Shown here piece after piece: positions 12,575-20,280 of a stretch of 30,006 bases of DNA. This stretch comes from a virus: positions 1-30,006 of IMG/VR virus record IMGVR_UViG_3300017991_000314; one strand, 5' to 3'. The translations under genes and the position numbers were made by a program. The notes under the pieces are model-generated. The model was not told where the DNA came from. It searched no databases and saw only the letters and a program-made list of their open reading frames with translations. The stretch's first letter is position 1, and each line of letters begins with the position of its first letter.

Positions 12575-12892
12575 TCAGGATATCATCCAGTATTCGACGG
12601 AGATCTCGGCCGGCTTTCCGACCAGCTCGCCCATGAGGATCACGCGCTTCGAGGATCCGCTTCGCATGACGTCCAGGAGCCGGAGGCCCTTGTCGCCGTA
12701 TGCCTTGAAACCGATCGCCGTCTCGTCGTTTACCTGGATCCAGCCCCAGCAGCCGATCGAGTCTTCGAGCTGGAGGCAGTGAGTGATCTCACCGCGGAGG
12801 AGGACGCTATTCATGGCACCCTTCTCGATCCGTGCCTTCATACGGTCACGGGCCTCGACTGCTTCTTCGATGCTCTTTCCCAGGTCCGCCAT
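12575..12892 (-). CDS. Hypothetical phage protein (105 aa)
   Basis: Not recognised. An N-terminal helix (SIEEAVEARDRMKARIEKGA) precedes a beta-rich part with conserved-looking GCWGWIQVNDETAIGFKAYGDKG pattern. No membrane segment. Its ATG overlaps the upstream stop by one base (TAATG), so it is coupled to the 12892-13206 gene. A 60-base gap without a gene follows it. Confidence 0.65.
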   Translation of the reverse strand: MADLGKSIEEAVEARDRMKARIEKGAMNSVLLRGEITHCLQLEDSIGCWGWIQVNDETAIGFKAYGDKGLRLLDVMRSGSSKRVILMGELVGKPAEISVEYWMIS

Positions 12893-13206
12893 TATGCCGT
12901 CGCTCCGCCGGTCAGGAAGCCGGCACCCATGCGGAGAGCACCTTCGACCAGGCCCAGGGCCTTCGCGTCGGCACCGTCCGCGGCCTTGGCCAGCTCGATC
13001 CCGGACTTCGCCAGGACGGAGTCACGCTCCGCTTCGACGGCCATTTCATATCCGGCCTGGCCGGCGAGGGTCGCCAGCTTGGCCATGCTCTCGGCCGCGT
13101 GCACCTTTACCGTCGCGCCGGCGTCCGTGAGGTTGATCCCGAGGGCCCTCAGCGGTTCGAGGAGAGTATCGAAAAACTGCTGACCCATATCAATATTTTC
13201 GCTCAT
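12892..13206 (-). CDS. Alanine-rich helical protein (104 aa)
   Basis: Not recognised. Alanine-rich and helical, with a possible N-terminal amphipathic segment (MGQQFFDTLLEPLRALGI) and a glycine-rich end (GAGFLTGGATA). Its position just ahead of holin and virion genes is compatible with a minor virion protein, but nothing in the sequence proves this. The ATG overlaps the upstream stop by four bases. Confidence 0.6.
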   Translation of the reverse strand: MSENIDMGQQFFDTLLEPLRALGINLTDAGATVKVHAAESMAKLATLAGQAGYEMAVEAERDSVLAKSGIELAKAADGADAKALGLVEGALRMGAGFLTGGATA

Positions 13207-13451
13207 TGTATTAGCCTTTCTTTTTTAGAGATAAGTAAAGCTATTTGCTTCACTCGTTTAGAGTATTTCTCCACCGTCTCGTCGAAGGTCGCCTGCCTTG
13301 TGTAGCTATGGATCCAGATCGGGAAGTCCCTCCAGAATACCTCGACCCGGCACTGGTTAAGATAGCGTTCGTCGTCGAACCAGATTAAACGAAGGTCAGG
13401 CTCACCGATGAACGTGACCGATCTGCATTTTGATACTTGGCAGGTTTTCAT
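13203..13451 (-). CDS. Hypothetical phage protein (82 aa)
   Basis: Not recognised. An 82-residue, basic, aromatic-rich protein with two cysteines in the first nine residues and WRDFPIWIHSYTRQATFDETVEKYSKRVKQIA, suggesting a strand-rich front and helical end. ATG follows GGAGAGATCT. It is the first gene of the 13451-11224 operon from the promoter at 13482-13508. Confidence 0.65.
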   Translation of the reverse strand: MKTCQVSKCRSVTFIGEPDLRLIWFDDERYLNQCRVEVFWRDFPIWIHSYTRQATFDETVEKYSKRVKQIALLISKKERLIQ

Positions 13452-13481
13452 AGATCTCTCCAGTCTGTTCTCTCCTCCCCC

Positions 13482-13508
13482 ATTATCGGCTCAAAAGGAC
13501 CAGTATTT
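13482..13508 (-). promoter_or_regulatory. Leftward promoter, half of a divergent pair
   Basis: Minus strand: AAAT at 13508-13505 (one base from AAGT), then GCCGATAAT with GATAAT at 13487-13482, same 25-base span. GGGGGAGGAGAG follows. It drives the 13203-13451 operon. Confidence 0.65.
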
Positions 13509-13524
13509 TAATTCTTTTTTATTT

Positions 13525-13551
13525 AAATGTTTGTGTATCCCTGCCGATAAT
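13525..13551 (+). promoter_or_regulatory. Rightward promoter, half of a divergent pair
   Basis: Plus strand: AAAT at 13525-13528 and CTGCCGATAAT with GATAAT at 13546-13551, same 25-base span. It is the only rightward copy of this promoter type. The two AAAT boxes lie only 16 bases apart, back to back. Confidence 0.65.
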
Positions 13552-13572
13552 AGGAATGGAAAGGACAGAAAA

Positions 13573-13692
13573 ATGAGAGTATTAAAGAACATTTTCCGGA
13601 TAGCTCTGATCGCCGTGATCTTCTTCGTGATCGCGAAGGCCTTTATCCTGGCCGAGTCGACGGGTCACGCTATCCGTGGGCTGCTGCCCTAA
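13573..13692 (+). CDS. Tiny membrane protein (39 aa)
   Basis: ATG at 13573 follows AAAGGACAGAAA. The product has one hydrophobic helix (IFRIALIAVIFFVIAKAFIL, about 7-26) preceded by basic residues and ends in a short polar tail. It is the only gene of its rightward transcript, and its stop overlaps the convergent lipoprotein gene by four bases. An accessory lysis or exclusion role is possible but unproven. Confidence 0.65.
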   Translation: MRVLKNIFRIALIAVIFFVIAKAFILAESTGHAIRGLLP

Positions 13693-14108
13693 GCAAACCG
13701 AACGCCCAGCTCCGCGAGGAGCTCGCGCAGGTTCACGAGTCGCTGGAGGAGCGACGTCGCGACGCCGGGGGAGATAGTCCCGTCGTCGATCATTCTCTGC
13801 ACTCCTCGGGCTGCCCAGCCCTCCAGAGCATTCCAGTCGAAAGCGAGGATCGCCGTCCGGTCCTGACCGCGTAGGGCCTCCCGTAGTGCGTCCGCCTGGG
13901 CGAGTAGTAGATCGGCTCCTTCCTGGGAGAGATCACCGTCCTCGACGGCGTCAGCCAGGCCCAGCTCGATCTCAGGGTAAACGTGCTCGAAGATCTCCGA
14001 CGCCAAGGGCATAAGGATATTATCCCGGACCTGGACGCCAGTGCAGCCGGCAGCCACGAGCAGGATGCACGCCAGCGCGAATACGATCCATAAGGTTGTC
14101 CGTTTCAT
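13689..14108 (-). CDS. Putative lipoprotein (139 aa)
   Basis: The N-terminus has basic residues, a hydrophobic stretch (LWIVFALACILLVAAG) and Cys22 in an AAGC context, fitting a lipoprotein signal for signal peptidase II. The mature part is acidic and helical, with EDGDLSQEGADLLLAQADALREAL and a similar DDGTISPGVATSLLQRLVNLRELL segment, two related helical repeats of about 25 residues. ATG follows AGGAGTGAAAC and overlaps the kinase stop. Function is unknown; a spanin or a surface exclusion lipoprotein are possibilities. Confidence 0.65.
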   Translation of the reverse strand: MKRTTLWIVFALACILLVAAGCTGVQVRDNILMPLASEIFEHVYPEIELGLADAVEDGDLSQEGADLLLAQADALREALRGQDRTAILAFDWNALEGWAARGVQRMIDDGTISPGVATSLLQRLVNLRELLAELGVRFA

Positions 14109-14689
14109 GTTTCACTCCTGAAAAGAAAAGGTACTGCTTTTTTGATGTTCTTCAGCAGCCCAGGCAGATCACCGTCCGGGCTGTTCACGTCGTAGGTTTT
14201 CACGCCCAGGTCCGTCAGGTCGATCAGGCTCCGAGAGTCGCCCTCGAAGTTATAGCCGGGACGATGCAGCCGGATCACCGTCACGGCGTCCGCTCCGTAC
14301 TTCTCGACCATGACCTCCGACTCCGAGCGGAAGCCCGAGTCCGTCATGACGAAGCCCTTGATCTCGGGATACATATCCACGAGATAGTCGAGCTGCTGAG
14401 CCATGAGCAGGCCGAAGACCTTCTCGCCGTGGACCGGCTTCATCCAGGTCTCGGAGAAATGGATATAGGCTTCGCGAGGAGAAAGGCCCAGAAAGCAGTC
14501 GAGCTTCTGTTCCTTCACCTCTTCGAAAGCATCATAGGCAGCCTGCATTCCGTAGGCAGCATGGCAGCGCTCCTTCAGGCCGGCGGAGAACTTCATGATC
14601 TCCCAGCGGCCGGGGAGCTCCTTCTGCATCATAGCGCCGGCGGAGTCCTTCCCGCTTCTCGGCGCACCATTTATCAAAACGATTTTCAA
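14105..14689 (-). CDS. Deoxynucleoside monophosphate kinase-like P-loop protein
   Basis: The protein starts with a Walker A motif, INGAPRSGKDSAG (GAPRSGKDS at residues 8-16), typical of the phage dNMP kinase family, and shares the family's FSAGLKERCHAAYG segment and a later strand-D (GFVMTDSGFRSESE). It should phosphorylate dNMPs to dNDPs with ATP for DNA synthesis. The start is TTG at 14689, chosen because AAAGGAG lies 8 bases upstream and the P-loop follows directly. It precedes a lipoprotein gene with a four-base overlap. Confidence 0.75.
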   Translation of the reverse strand: MKIVLINGAPRSGKDSAGAMMQKELPGRWEIMKFSAGLKERCHAAYGMQAAYDAFEEVKEQKLDCFLGLSPREAYIHFSETWMKPVHGEKVFGLLMAQQLDYLVDMYPEIKGFVMTDSGFRSESEVMVEKYGADAVTVIRLHRPGYNFEGDSRSLIDLTDLGVKTYDVNSPDGDLPGLLKNIKKAVPFLFRSET

Positions 14690-14701
14690 AGGTTCACTCC
14701 T

Positions 14702-15037
14702 TTATTTCAGAAAGAGCACGACGACCTTGTGCTCGCCTGGGTAGGTTGTTTCCTCGCCGCCGTCGGGCTTTATTAAAAGTCCGTCGGTCAGTGTTCCCCG
14801 AACGAGCTCGTGAATCTCTTCACCGTTGACAACGAAGCCAGGCTCGTCCTCGGCCATGACCTCGTCGACCAGGTCGCGGATCTTCGCGTTCAGTTGTTCG
14901 AAAAAGATCATGAGCGTTCGCTGCTCACCGGTAGGATGCAGCCCGTCGCCCTGTTGGGCCTGGAGGTCCCTCATTTTGAAGAGGAGATACTCTCTTTCGT
15001 TTTGCAGTGCAAGCAGTCGGGTCGCAGCGTCAGCCAT
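14702..15037 (-). CDS. Hypothetical coiled-coil protein (111 aa)
   Basis: Not recognised. The first 65 residues form likely helices (LLALQNEREYLLFKMRDLQ, then LMIFFEQLNAKIRDLVDEV), the rest is mixed and ends with a strand (HKVVVLFLK). ATG follows GGAGAAAATC. It lies between a small basic protein and the dNMP kinase in the same leftward run. Confidence 0.65.
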   Translation of the reverse strand: MADAATRLLALQNEREYLLFKMRDLQAQQGDGLHPTGEQRTLMIFFEQLNAKIRDLVDEVMAEDEPGFVVNGEEIHELVRGTLTDGLLIKPDGGEETTYPGEHKVVVLFLK

Positions 15038-15050
15038 GATTTTCTCCGTG

Positions 15051-15302
15051 TTAAAGTTTCGCCTGTAGCCGGCGACTCAGCCAGTGCTCCGGAATCCATC
15101 CGGCGCGCACGGCGAGGAGTTGCTGCTTCCAGGTCATATCGTAGAACGCCCGACGAGTGTCTTCCTCGACGCCGGGCCCTTTCTTCGTGAACCATGAATG
15201 CGGGATCATTGCCTTCACCGTTTCACGTTTCGCTTCGCCGATCTTTCCAGCGATCACGTTCTGCCGGAAGAGCCAGCGACGAATAGCTCTAATCTTTTTC
15301 AT
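15051..15302 (-). CDS. Small basic hypothetical protein (83 aa)
   Basis: Not recognised. Very basic N-terminus (MKKIRAIRRWLFRQNVIAGK) and tryptophans in WKQQLLAVRAGWIPEHWLSRRL. No membrane segment or cysteines. The ATG lies inside the 3' end of the preceding gene (14-base overlap), with GGAG ten bases upstream. Confidence 0.6.
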   Translation of the reverse strand: MKKIRAIRRWLFRQNVIAGKIGEAKRETVKAMIPHSWFTKKGPGVEEDTRRAFYDMTWKQQLLAVRAGWIPEHWLSRRLQAKL

Positions 15303-15573
15303 TGTCGATATGCTCCAGGTAGAAGGTCTCGACGCCGTCCTCGACCGGGATCTCGGTCGCGACCGGAACCGGGTCGAAGCGAATGCTGACCAGGGTTACC
15401 ACGATCGAGCCCCTTCGGGGATCATGGTAAACGCTGTCGACCTTGATATCCTCGGGGAGGTCGCTCTTGAAAAAGCAACCGCCCTTGAATACGTCCGCCA
15501 GGATTTCCGTCCGCACAGCTACCGCGCGGAGCCTTCTCTCGTCCCTTGCCTGCTGAATGTTGTCCTCGTTCAT
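15289..15573 (-). CDS. Hypothetical phage protein (94 aa)
   Basis: Not recognised. A 94-residue acidic protein, helical at first (QARDERRLRAVAVRTEILAD), then beta-rich with a strand pair (SIVVTLVSIRFDPVPVATEI). ATG follows GAGGAGTCTGAAGA and overlaps the stop of the SPFH gene as ATGA, so the two are coupled. Confidence 0.6.
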   Translation of the reverse strand: MNEDNIQQARDERRLRAVAVRTEILADVFKGGCFFKSDLPEDIKVDSVYHDPRRGSIVVTLVSIRFDPVPVATEIPVEDGVETFYLEHIDNEKD

Positions 15574-16166
15574 TCTTCAGACTCCTCAGTTATGGCCACC
15601 ACGGAGCTCTCGCCCGTGAGCAGCTCGCCAGAGTGATATAGATCCTTCGCGTCAGTTTCCGCGAAGTCTTTAAAGCCCAGGTCTCGAACCCAGACCCCGA
15701 AGTCTGAGCCGAATCTATCCTGAGCCAGTCTCGTCAGATCATCCTCCTCGCGCTTCTTCGGATCGTAGTCCTGCACCTCCTGGAACTCGTGAGCCCTGAC
15801 CCAGTCGCGGATCACGCGCTCGGCCTCGACCGTCACGCCCTGCTCCGGGTTCTCGTTCTCCACGATCCAGCTCTCCACGTTCTTTATATGATAGACCAGG
15901 ACGCCGCCCACGCGGACGCGCTTCCCGTCCTTCGTGGTGAGCACTTGCTTCGTGAGCTCGACCACTTTCCTTTTAATGTTATCGACGTAAACCTCGGTCC
16001 ACCTTTGAAAAAACCAGTATGTTCCATGCTTCAAGACCGTCACCTTCCCGCTGGTGATCTTCACTCCGCCCTCGTGGACGTAGAGCCGGCCACGTGAAGG
16101 GAGCCAGGAGATCAGCCACTCGATCAGCCATGGGACCCAGCAAAAAAGATTCTCAAGTCCGAGCAT
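15570..16166 (-). CDS. SPFH/band 7 domain membrane protein
   Basis: The N-terminus has a hydrophobic, tryptophan-rich segment (LFCWVPWLIEWLISWL, about 7-22). An SPFH-type domain follows: VHEGGVKITSGKVTVLKHGTYW (about 30-51), LTKQVLTTKDGKRVRVGGVLVYHIKNVESW (about 71-100) and a helical part with VEAERVIRDWVRAHEF. This order matches stomatin/prohibitin proteins, which oligomerise on membranes and organise protein complexes. At 198 residues it lacks the long C-terminal coiled coil of most relatives. The RBS is weak. Such a protein is unusual in a phage; a membrane-scaffold or anti-protease role would be inference. Confidence 0.75.
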   Translation of the reverse strand: MLGLENLFCWVPWLIEWLISWLPSRGRLYVHEGGVKITSGKVTVLKHGTYWFFQRWTEVYVDNIKRKVVELTKQVLTTKDGKRVRVGGVLVYHIKNVESWIVENENPEQGVTVEAERVIRDWVRAHEFQEVQDYDPKKREEDDLTRLAQDRFGSDFGVWVRDLGFKDFAETDAKDLYHSGELLTGESSVVAITEESEE

Positions 16167-16214
16167 TAATATATAGCCTTTATTGGTTATATGACATTAG
16201 AAGTTAGTACAATG

Positions 16215-17522
16215 TTATAACGCCGGCAAATCCGGGAGCCAGAGCTTCGAGGGATCCGGATCCTTCAGGCCGGCCTTCCGCTCGTAGATATAGCCCTCGA
16301 CCGTCGCGCGGTCGCGATCCGTGATCACCGGATACTGGTGAACGTCGCCGTCCGGGTAGAGATACGCCAGGCCGAAGCCCTTCTGCCAGCCAGTATTCAC
16401 GCCCTTGATATAGGCGCGCGCTGCCCGTTCGGTGCAGCCGGCCGGCGTGCTCATCCAGCTCATGCCCTGGAGGGCCTCATTCGTCCCGTAAGCCAGGATC
16501 GACCGGTGAGCGTGCCCGGAGGTCCCGCTCCTGCCGGCAGCCTTCAGCTCTGATATAGCGGGGTTCTGGCCGAGGAGCGTGCCGTGGTGGACTCGATAGA
16601 ATCCATAGAGGAGCAGGCCCATCCGATCGTCTTCAGTCCCTTCCGGGCTCGCGATCGTTCCGCCCTGGGCGAGGGTCACGTTCAGCTCGTCGAGCTCCGC
16701 CAGCTTGTCGAAGCGGAGGGATCGGAGCGAAGCCACGCCCGGAGCGACCTGAGTGAGATACATGGCGATCCGATCGATCCCATGGTTCCCGCCTCCCCAG
16801 ACCAGGGGCCCGTCATGTCCGACGGCTCTGACCTGGCGAAACATTTCACGAGTAAAGTCGAGCTCCAGCTGAAGGGGGCACGTCCAGCCGGGGATCTTCG
16901 GGAAGCGGGAGATCTCCTGGCATTCGAGAATATCACCGTTGAAGTAGACGCCCTCGGGCTTCAGGTCGCGGATCGTCGCGAGGAAGACCTGCCAGGTAAA
17001 CGGATCCAGAAAGGTCGAGTGAGTGTCCGAAATAATGAGCCAGAGCTCGCCGTCCTTCTTCACGCGCTCCAGGGCCGGGTCCTTCAGGACGTGGGGCCTG
17101 ATCACGCGCTCGATATACCTGGCAGCGTGCTCGCGTCGGGAGGCCTGGGCTCTCGCGGCTTTCTTCATTCGCGTCCCAGGTTGATCGGCCAGGCCGGCGA
17201 CCTGCTTCGCGTGCTCGAACTGCCCGTATCTTTCCTCGATCCATTTGATCGGCCAATGACCATAAAGCCAGTAGCGCTTCCGGGAGAGTGTTCGAAATTT
17301 CCAGTAAGGATTCGTCGCCTTGTCTTCGGCGACTCGTACCATATCGCCCAGCAGGTCCTCGTCGCTGGGTACGGTCTTCGCCTGCTTCGCCGCGAGTCGC
17401 GCTTCCTTCGCCGCGAGCTGGGCTTTCCGCTGGATCGCCTTGGTTCGCTCCGCTTTGTTTTTGTGGATCGTCTCGGGAGCCGAGAGAAACTGATCCAGCT
17501 CTTCGGTTTTACGTTTTGGCAT
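16215..17522 (-). CDS. Calcineurin-like metallophosphoesterase (435 aa)
   Basis: The metallophosphatase motifs are present in order: ISDTHS (Asp166, His168), NGDILE (Asp197), GGNHGID (Asn246, His247), VHHG (about 311-314) and SGHAHR (His337, His339). In the usual GNHE motif the last residue is Gly here. The first about 150 residues are basic and helical (many K, R and A) and are extra to the core, perhaps for nucleic-acid binding. It should hydrolyse a phosphodiester with two metals; the substrate is unknown. ATG follows GGAAAGCCTTTAA and overlaps the previous gene by 14 bases. Similar large phosphoesterases are seen next to phage packaging or replication genes. Confidence 0.8.
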   Translation of the reverse strand: MPKRKTEELDQFLSAPETIHKNKAERTKAIQRKAQLAAKEARLAAKQAKTVPSDEDLLGDMVRVAEDKATNPYWKFRTLSRKRYWLYGHWPIKWIEERYGQFEHAKQVAGLADQPGTRMKKAARAQASRREHAARYIERVIRPHVLKDPALERVKKDGELWLIISDTHSTFLDPFTWQVFLATIRDLKPEGVYFNGDILECQEISRFPKIPGWTCPLQLELDFTREMFRQVRAVGHDGPLVWGGGNHGIDRIAMYLTQVAPGVASLRSLRFDKLAELDELNVTLAQGGTIASPEGTEDDRMGLLLYGFYRVHHGTLLGQNPAISELKAAGRSGTSGHAHRSILAYGTNEALQGMSWMSTPAGCTERAARAYIKGVNTGWQKGFGLAYLYPDGDVHQYPVITDRDRATVEGYIYERKAGLKDPDPSKLWLPDLPAL

Positions 17523-17796
17523 TTAAAGGCTTTCCTGTTCTGATATCCCGTTTCATGCAGATCCGAACGTGACGATATAGGTGCCGCTGATTCTTCGGCA
17601 CGCCGAACGTCGGGACCAGGCAGTTATCATAAAGATAGTTCAGCGAGATATGAGTCTCGCCGGCTGCCTTCTTTTCCATGAAGGCCTCCAGAGTCTCGCG
17701 AAGAGTCGGGTCCTTACAGTAAGGGCAGGAGGTCGTCTCCTTCTCCGCGGTCTCCAGGAACTGGTCCAGGTTGAACTTCGATTTTTTCTTCATCAT
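17509..17796 (-). CDS. Hypothetical Cys-containing protein (95 aa)
   Basis: Not recognised. Start at ATG 17796 (ATG 17793 also possible). A CPYC pair (about 24-27) and C in CLVP and CMKR may bind zinc. The segment YLYDNCLVPTFGVPKNQRHLYRHVRI could be a helix-turn-helix-like DNA-binding region. A promoter ends 11 bases before the ATG, so the mRNA leader would be about four bases and there is no Shine-Dalgarno site. It heads the run to 13689. Confidence 0.6.
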   Translation of the reverse strand: MMKKKSKFNLDQFLETAEKETTSCPYCKDPTLRETLEAFMEKKAAGETHISLNYLYDNCLVPTFGVPKNQRHLYRHVRICMKRDIRTGKPLNAKT

Positions 17797-17806
17797 GATA
17801 TTATCC

Positions 17807-17835
17807 AGTATATCACGCCGGCCAGCGCAAGGCAA
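17807..17835 (-). promoter_or_regulatory. Leftward sigma70-like promoter
   Basis: Minus strand: TTGCCT at 17835-17830 and TATACT at 17812-17807, spacer 17 bases. The expected start lies about four bases before the ATG at 17796, so the first gene would be nearly leaderless. Confidence 0.7.
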
Positions 17836-17865
17836 TAGACCGGCCAGAAAATTCGACAAAAAACT

Positions 17866-20280
17866 TCAAGAACCATTTCTTTCACCTTCATCGTAAAGTC
17901 CGTCCTTGTCTTTGTTTGTATCCTTCTCGGTCTCCTCGACCTCCTTCACTTCCGGCCAGTCATAGGGCCCGCCGAAGAGGTTATTCCATATCTTTCTACA
18001 ATGATCCAGGGGAGGGATCAGATTCACGTAGGGACGCTTCATATCGACCCCGATCCCATCGATCCCGATCACGTGATGCGTGCCTTTCAGCTGAGCTCGG
18101 TGGATCCAATCTTCGGGGAGGACCCGAACCAGGAAGCGGCCCAGCTTGGAGGAATTCGATCGCGAACTGGCTCCCCAGGATTTACAATACGATATAAAAT
18201 CATATTGTAGCTGAGAGCTGAAGACCTTGTCCGGCCAGGAGGTATCCTTCTCGAAGATCCGGCCAGCCATTAATTTTGAAAACCACCACTCCTCCTCGAC
18301 GCCGAGGGTCCTCATCTTCTGCTCACGGAGAGCCTGGGTCTGGGGAATGTTTTCGACGTTGTACTCGCTGAGGTCGTAGGTCATGAGCAGGTGAAGCAGC
18401 GCTTCATAGCCTCCGTTCCGGAGCTGCTCCTGCATGGCGTGAAAAAATTCTCCGTCTCTTCGATTCTCTTCTCCCATATCGAGGACCAGGAAGCGACGGT
18501 CGTCACCTCGCGCCGGCACGACCCAGTCTTCGTTCGAGGCCATGATTAAATGAATGTAGTTTTGAGCCGGCTCAGTGTCGACGCCCTTGGCCTCGCACAT
18601 AACGGTCGCCTCAGTGATCAGCGACTTCAGGAGTCCCTCGTGTTTCGTGTTACCTGCCCAGAAGGCCTCGTCCGCGAAAAGGATAATACAGTCGCGGAGA
18701 TGCGCGTTAAATTGTCCGAAGAGATGATTCGAGTCGCGGATCGGGAGGAAGTGCCTGCCGAATAGCGCGCCGAAGTTATGGGCGAAGCGTCCCTTCCCGG
18801 TGCCCTGCCGGCCTCGAAGAACGACGGCCGTATGCCCAGGGCGATAGGGATGCTGGACCGCGTTCGCCATCCAGCCGAGCAGGTAGTCATAGACCTCTTC
18901 ATTATCGGAGCAGACGTTCTTCTTCACGTGCTCCAGGAAGAGCGAGCAGTCGCCGCTCGGGCTCGCGTTATAGGCGAAGCCCTTCCAGAGATTGTATGCT
19001 CCTTTGATCTCGTAGCCAGGGGCGAAGACTACGGTCTCGTATTCTCGCCGCGCCGGGTGATTGATCCACCACTTTCCGACTGGGATTAAGATCGGGAGGT
19101 TCGTCTTCTCGTCCGTGCCGACCTGGATCGCTTTGTTACACCAGAAGTTTTTGAAGTCCTGGAAGGATAGGAAGCTGACCCGCGTCCGCTTGATATCGTC
19201 GATCACGTCCGCGCGCTCGGTTAAGATCCGGCACTTCCCTCCCCAGTTTCCGATCACGGCATAGCGATCGTTCAGCTGCTGGAGCATGGGGTCGACCGCG
19301 TTCTCGCGGGCCCGTTCGATCTGGCGGAGAGCGTACTTCGTCGCTCCGCTCTTCTTCTCCAGGACGGACTCGGAGATTCCGAAGCCTGGGTCCGTGACCA
19401 CGGAGAAGACCAGGTCGTCGTCGCAGCCGGCGCGCACGAGCTCGCAGCAGACCCAGAACAGGGCCTCGGATCTCGACGGCCACTTTCCAGGGTTGTCGGG
19501 ATCATGACCTTGAACGATCACCACTTTACAGAGATCCGGGACCTCCTTCGGGAGGTCGTTCACGTCGTCCAGGCGCTTCACGTTCTCGGAGACCTCGACG
19601 GTCGTCGAGCTGAACTGCTGGCTCTCGTCCTGGACCACGGGGGCCGCGGTGAATTCTTTCAGGTCGTAGGACTTCCCAGAGCCCTTGATCATTTTCGCGA
19701 GCTCCTCGACCCGTCCCTTCTCACGCTTCCGCTTGTTCGGCCGGTTGATCGTGCCGGGGAGTCTCATGATCCGGTCGACGTTATGGCATTGATCTCCTCC
19801 CAGGAGGAGCTCCAGCTGCATATTGAAGCGCTTGGCGTCTTCAGCCTTGTCGAGGTTCCCGTCAATATGGATCGGAGCGGTCAGCCTCCAGAAGCCTTGA
19901 TATCCTCCGCCGGAGAAGACGATCACCGTCGGCTTCGGAGCGAACTCTTCCAAGGTCTTCAGGATTCGCTTCCGTTCCTCTTCCAGGTCTTCGCCGGCGC
20001 GCGGATCGAGATCGACGTGCAGCCAGTGCACGGCCTTGATATCCGTCCGCTCTGCTTTCTTGTCGAGCGGGCCCATGGGCTCGGCCACGGAGAAATAGAT
20101 ATTATCTCCCTTGTGATTCTTGAGCCAGTCGAGCAGCTGCTTCTCGCGCGCTTCGCCGAAGGTCGCGGTCTCGATCCTCTTGTGATCCGGGGGGATCGCA
20201 GTCAGGACCCAGAGCCGGCCAGGATGGAAGCGCTTCAGGAAGTTGACGGACGCTCTGAAATTCGTCCTCGGTCCAGCCAT
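17866..20280 (-). CDS. PrimPol-helicase: AEP primase fused to SF3/D5-like helicase
   Basis: The 804-residue protein has an N-terminal archaeo-eukaryotic primase domain: FHPGRLWVLTAI (about 18-29), catalytic HVDLDP (Asp90, Asp92), FSGGGYQGFW (122-131) and DRIMRLPGT (169-177). A C-terminal helicase domain follows: Walker A RGRQGTGKGRF (489-499), Walker B ILFADEAF (533-540), sensor MASNED (580-585) and RGDDRRF (591-597), as in phage D5-like/DUF5906 helicases. It should make primers and unwind DNA at the fork. The start is ATG 20280 with AGAAAGGA upstream; an in-frame ATG at 20319 would add 13 residues but lacks an RBS. It overlaps the PD-(D/E)XK gene by 46 bases. Confidence 0.9.
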   Translation of the reverse strand: MAGPRTNFRASVNFLKRFHPGRLWVLTAIPPDHKRIETATFGEAREKQLLDWLKNHKGDNIYFSVAEPMGPLDKKAERTDIKAVHWLHVDLDPRAGEDLEEERKRILKTLEEFAPKPTVIVFSGGGYQGFWRLTAPIHIDGNLDKAEDAKRFNMQLELLLGGDQCHNVDRIMRLPGTINRPNKRKREKGRVEELAKMIKGSGKSYDLKEFTAAPVVQDESQQFSSTTVEVSENVKRLDDVNDLPKEVPDLCKVVIVQGHDPDNPGKWPSRSEALFWVCCELVRAGCDDDLVFSVVTDPGFGISESVLEKKSGATKYALRQIERARENAVDPMLQQLNDRYAVIGNWGGKCRILTERADVIDDIKRTRVSFLSFQDFKNFWCNKAIQVGTDEKTNLPILIPVGKWWINHPARREYETVVFAPGYEIKGAYNLWKGFAYNASPSGDCSLFLEHVKKNVCSDNEEVYDYLLGWMANAVQHPYRPGHTAVVLRGRQGTGKGRFAHNFGALFGRHFLPIRDSNHLFGQFNAHLRDCIILFADEAFWAGNTKHEGLLKSLITEATVMCEAKGVDTEPAQNYIHLIMASNEDWVVPARGDDRRFLVLDMGEENRRDGEFFHAMQEQLRNGGYEALLHLLMTYDLSEYNVENIPQTQALREQKMRTLGVEEEWWFSKLMAGRIFEKDTSWPDKVFSSQLQYDFISYCKSWGASSRSNSSKLGRFLVRVLPEDWIHRAQLKGTHHVIGIDGIGVDMKRPYVNLIPPLDHCRKIWNNLFGGPYDWPEVKEVEETEKDTNKDKDGLYDEGERNGS

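Noticed and set aside
16167-16214. Promoter before the SPFH gene (TTGTAC ... TATAAC)
   Set aside because: Spacing is about 15 bases and both boxes are weak; the stretch is AT-rich and short, so I did not call it.
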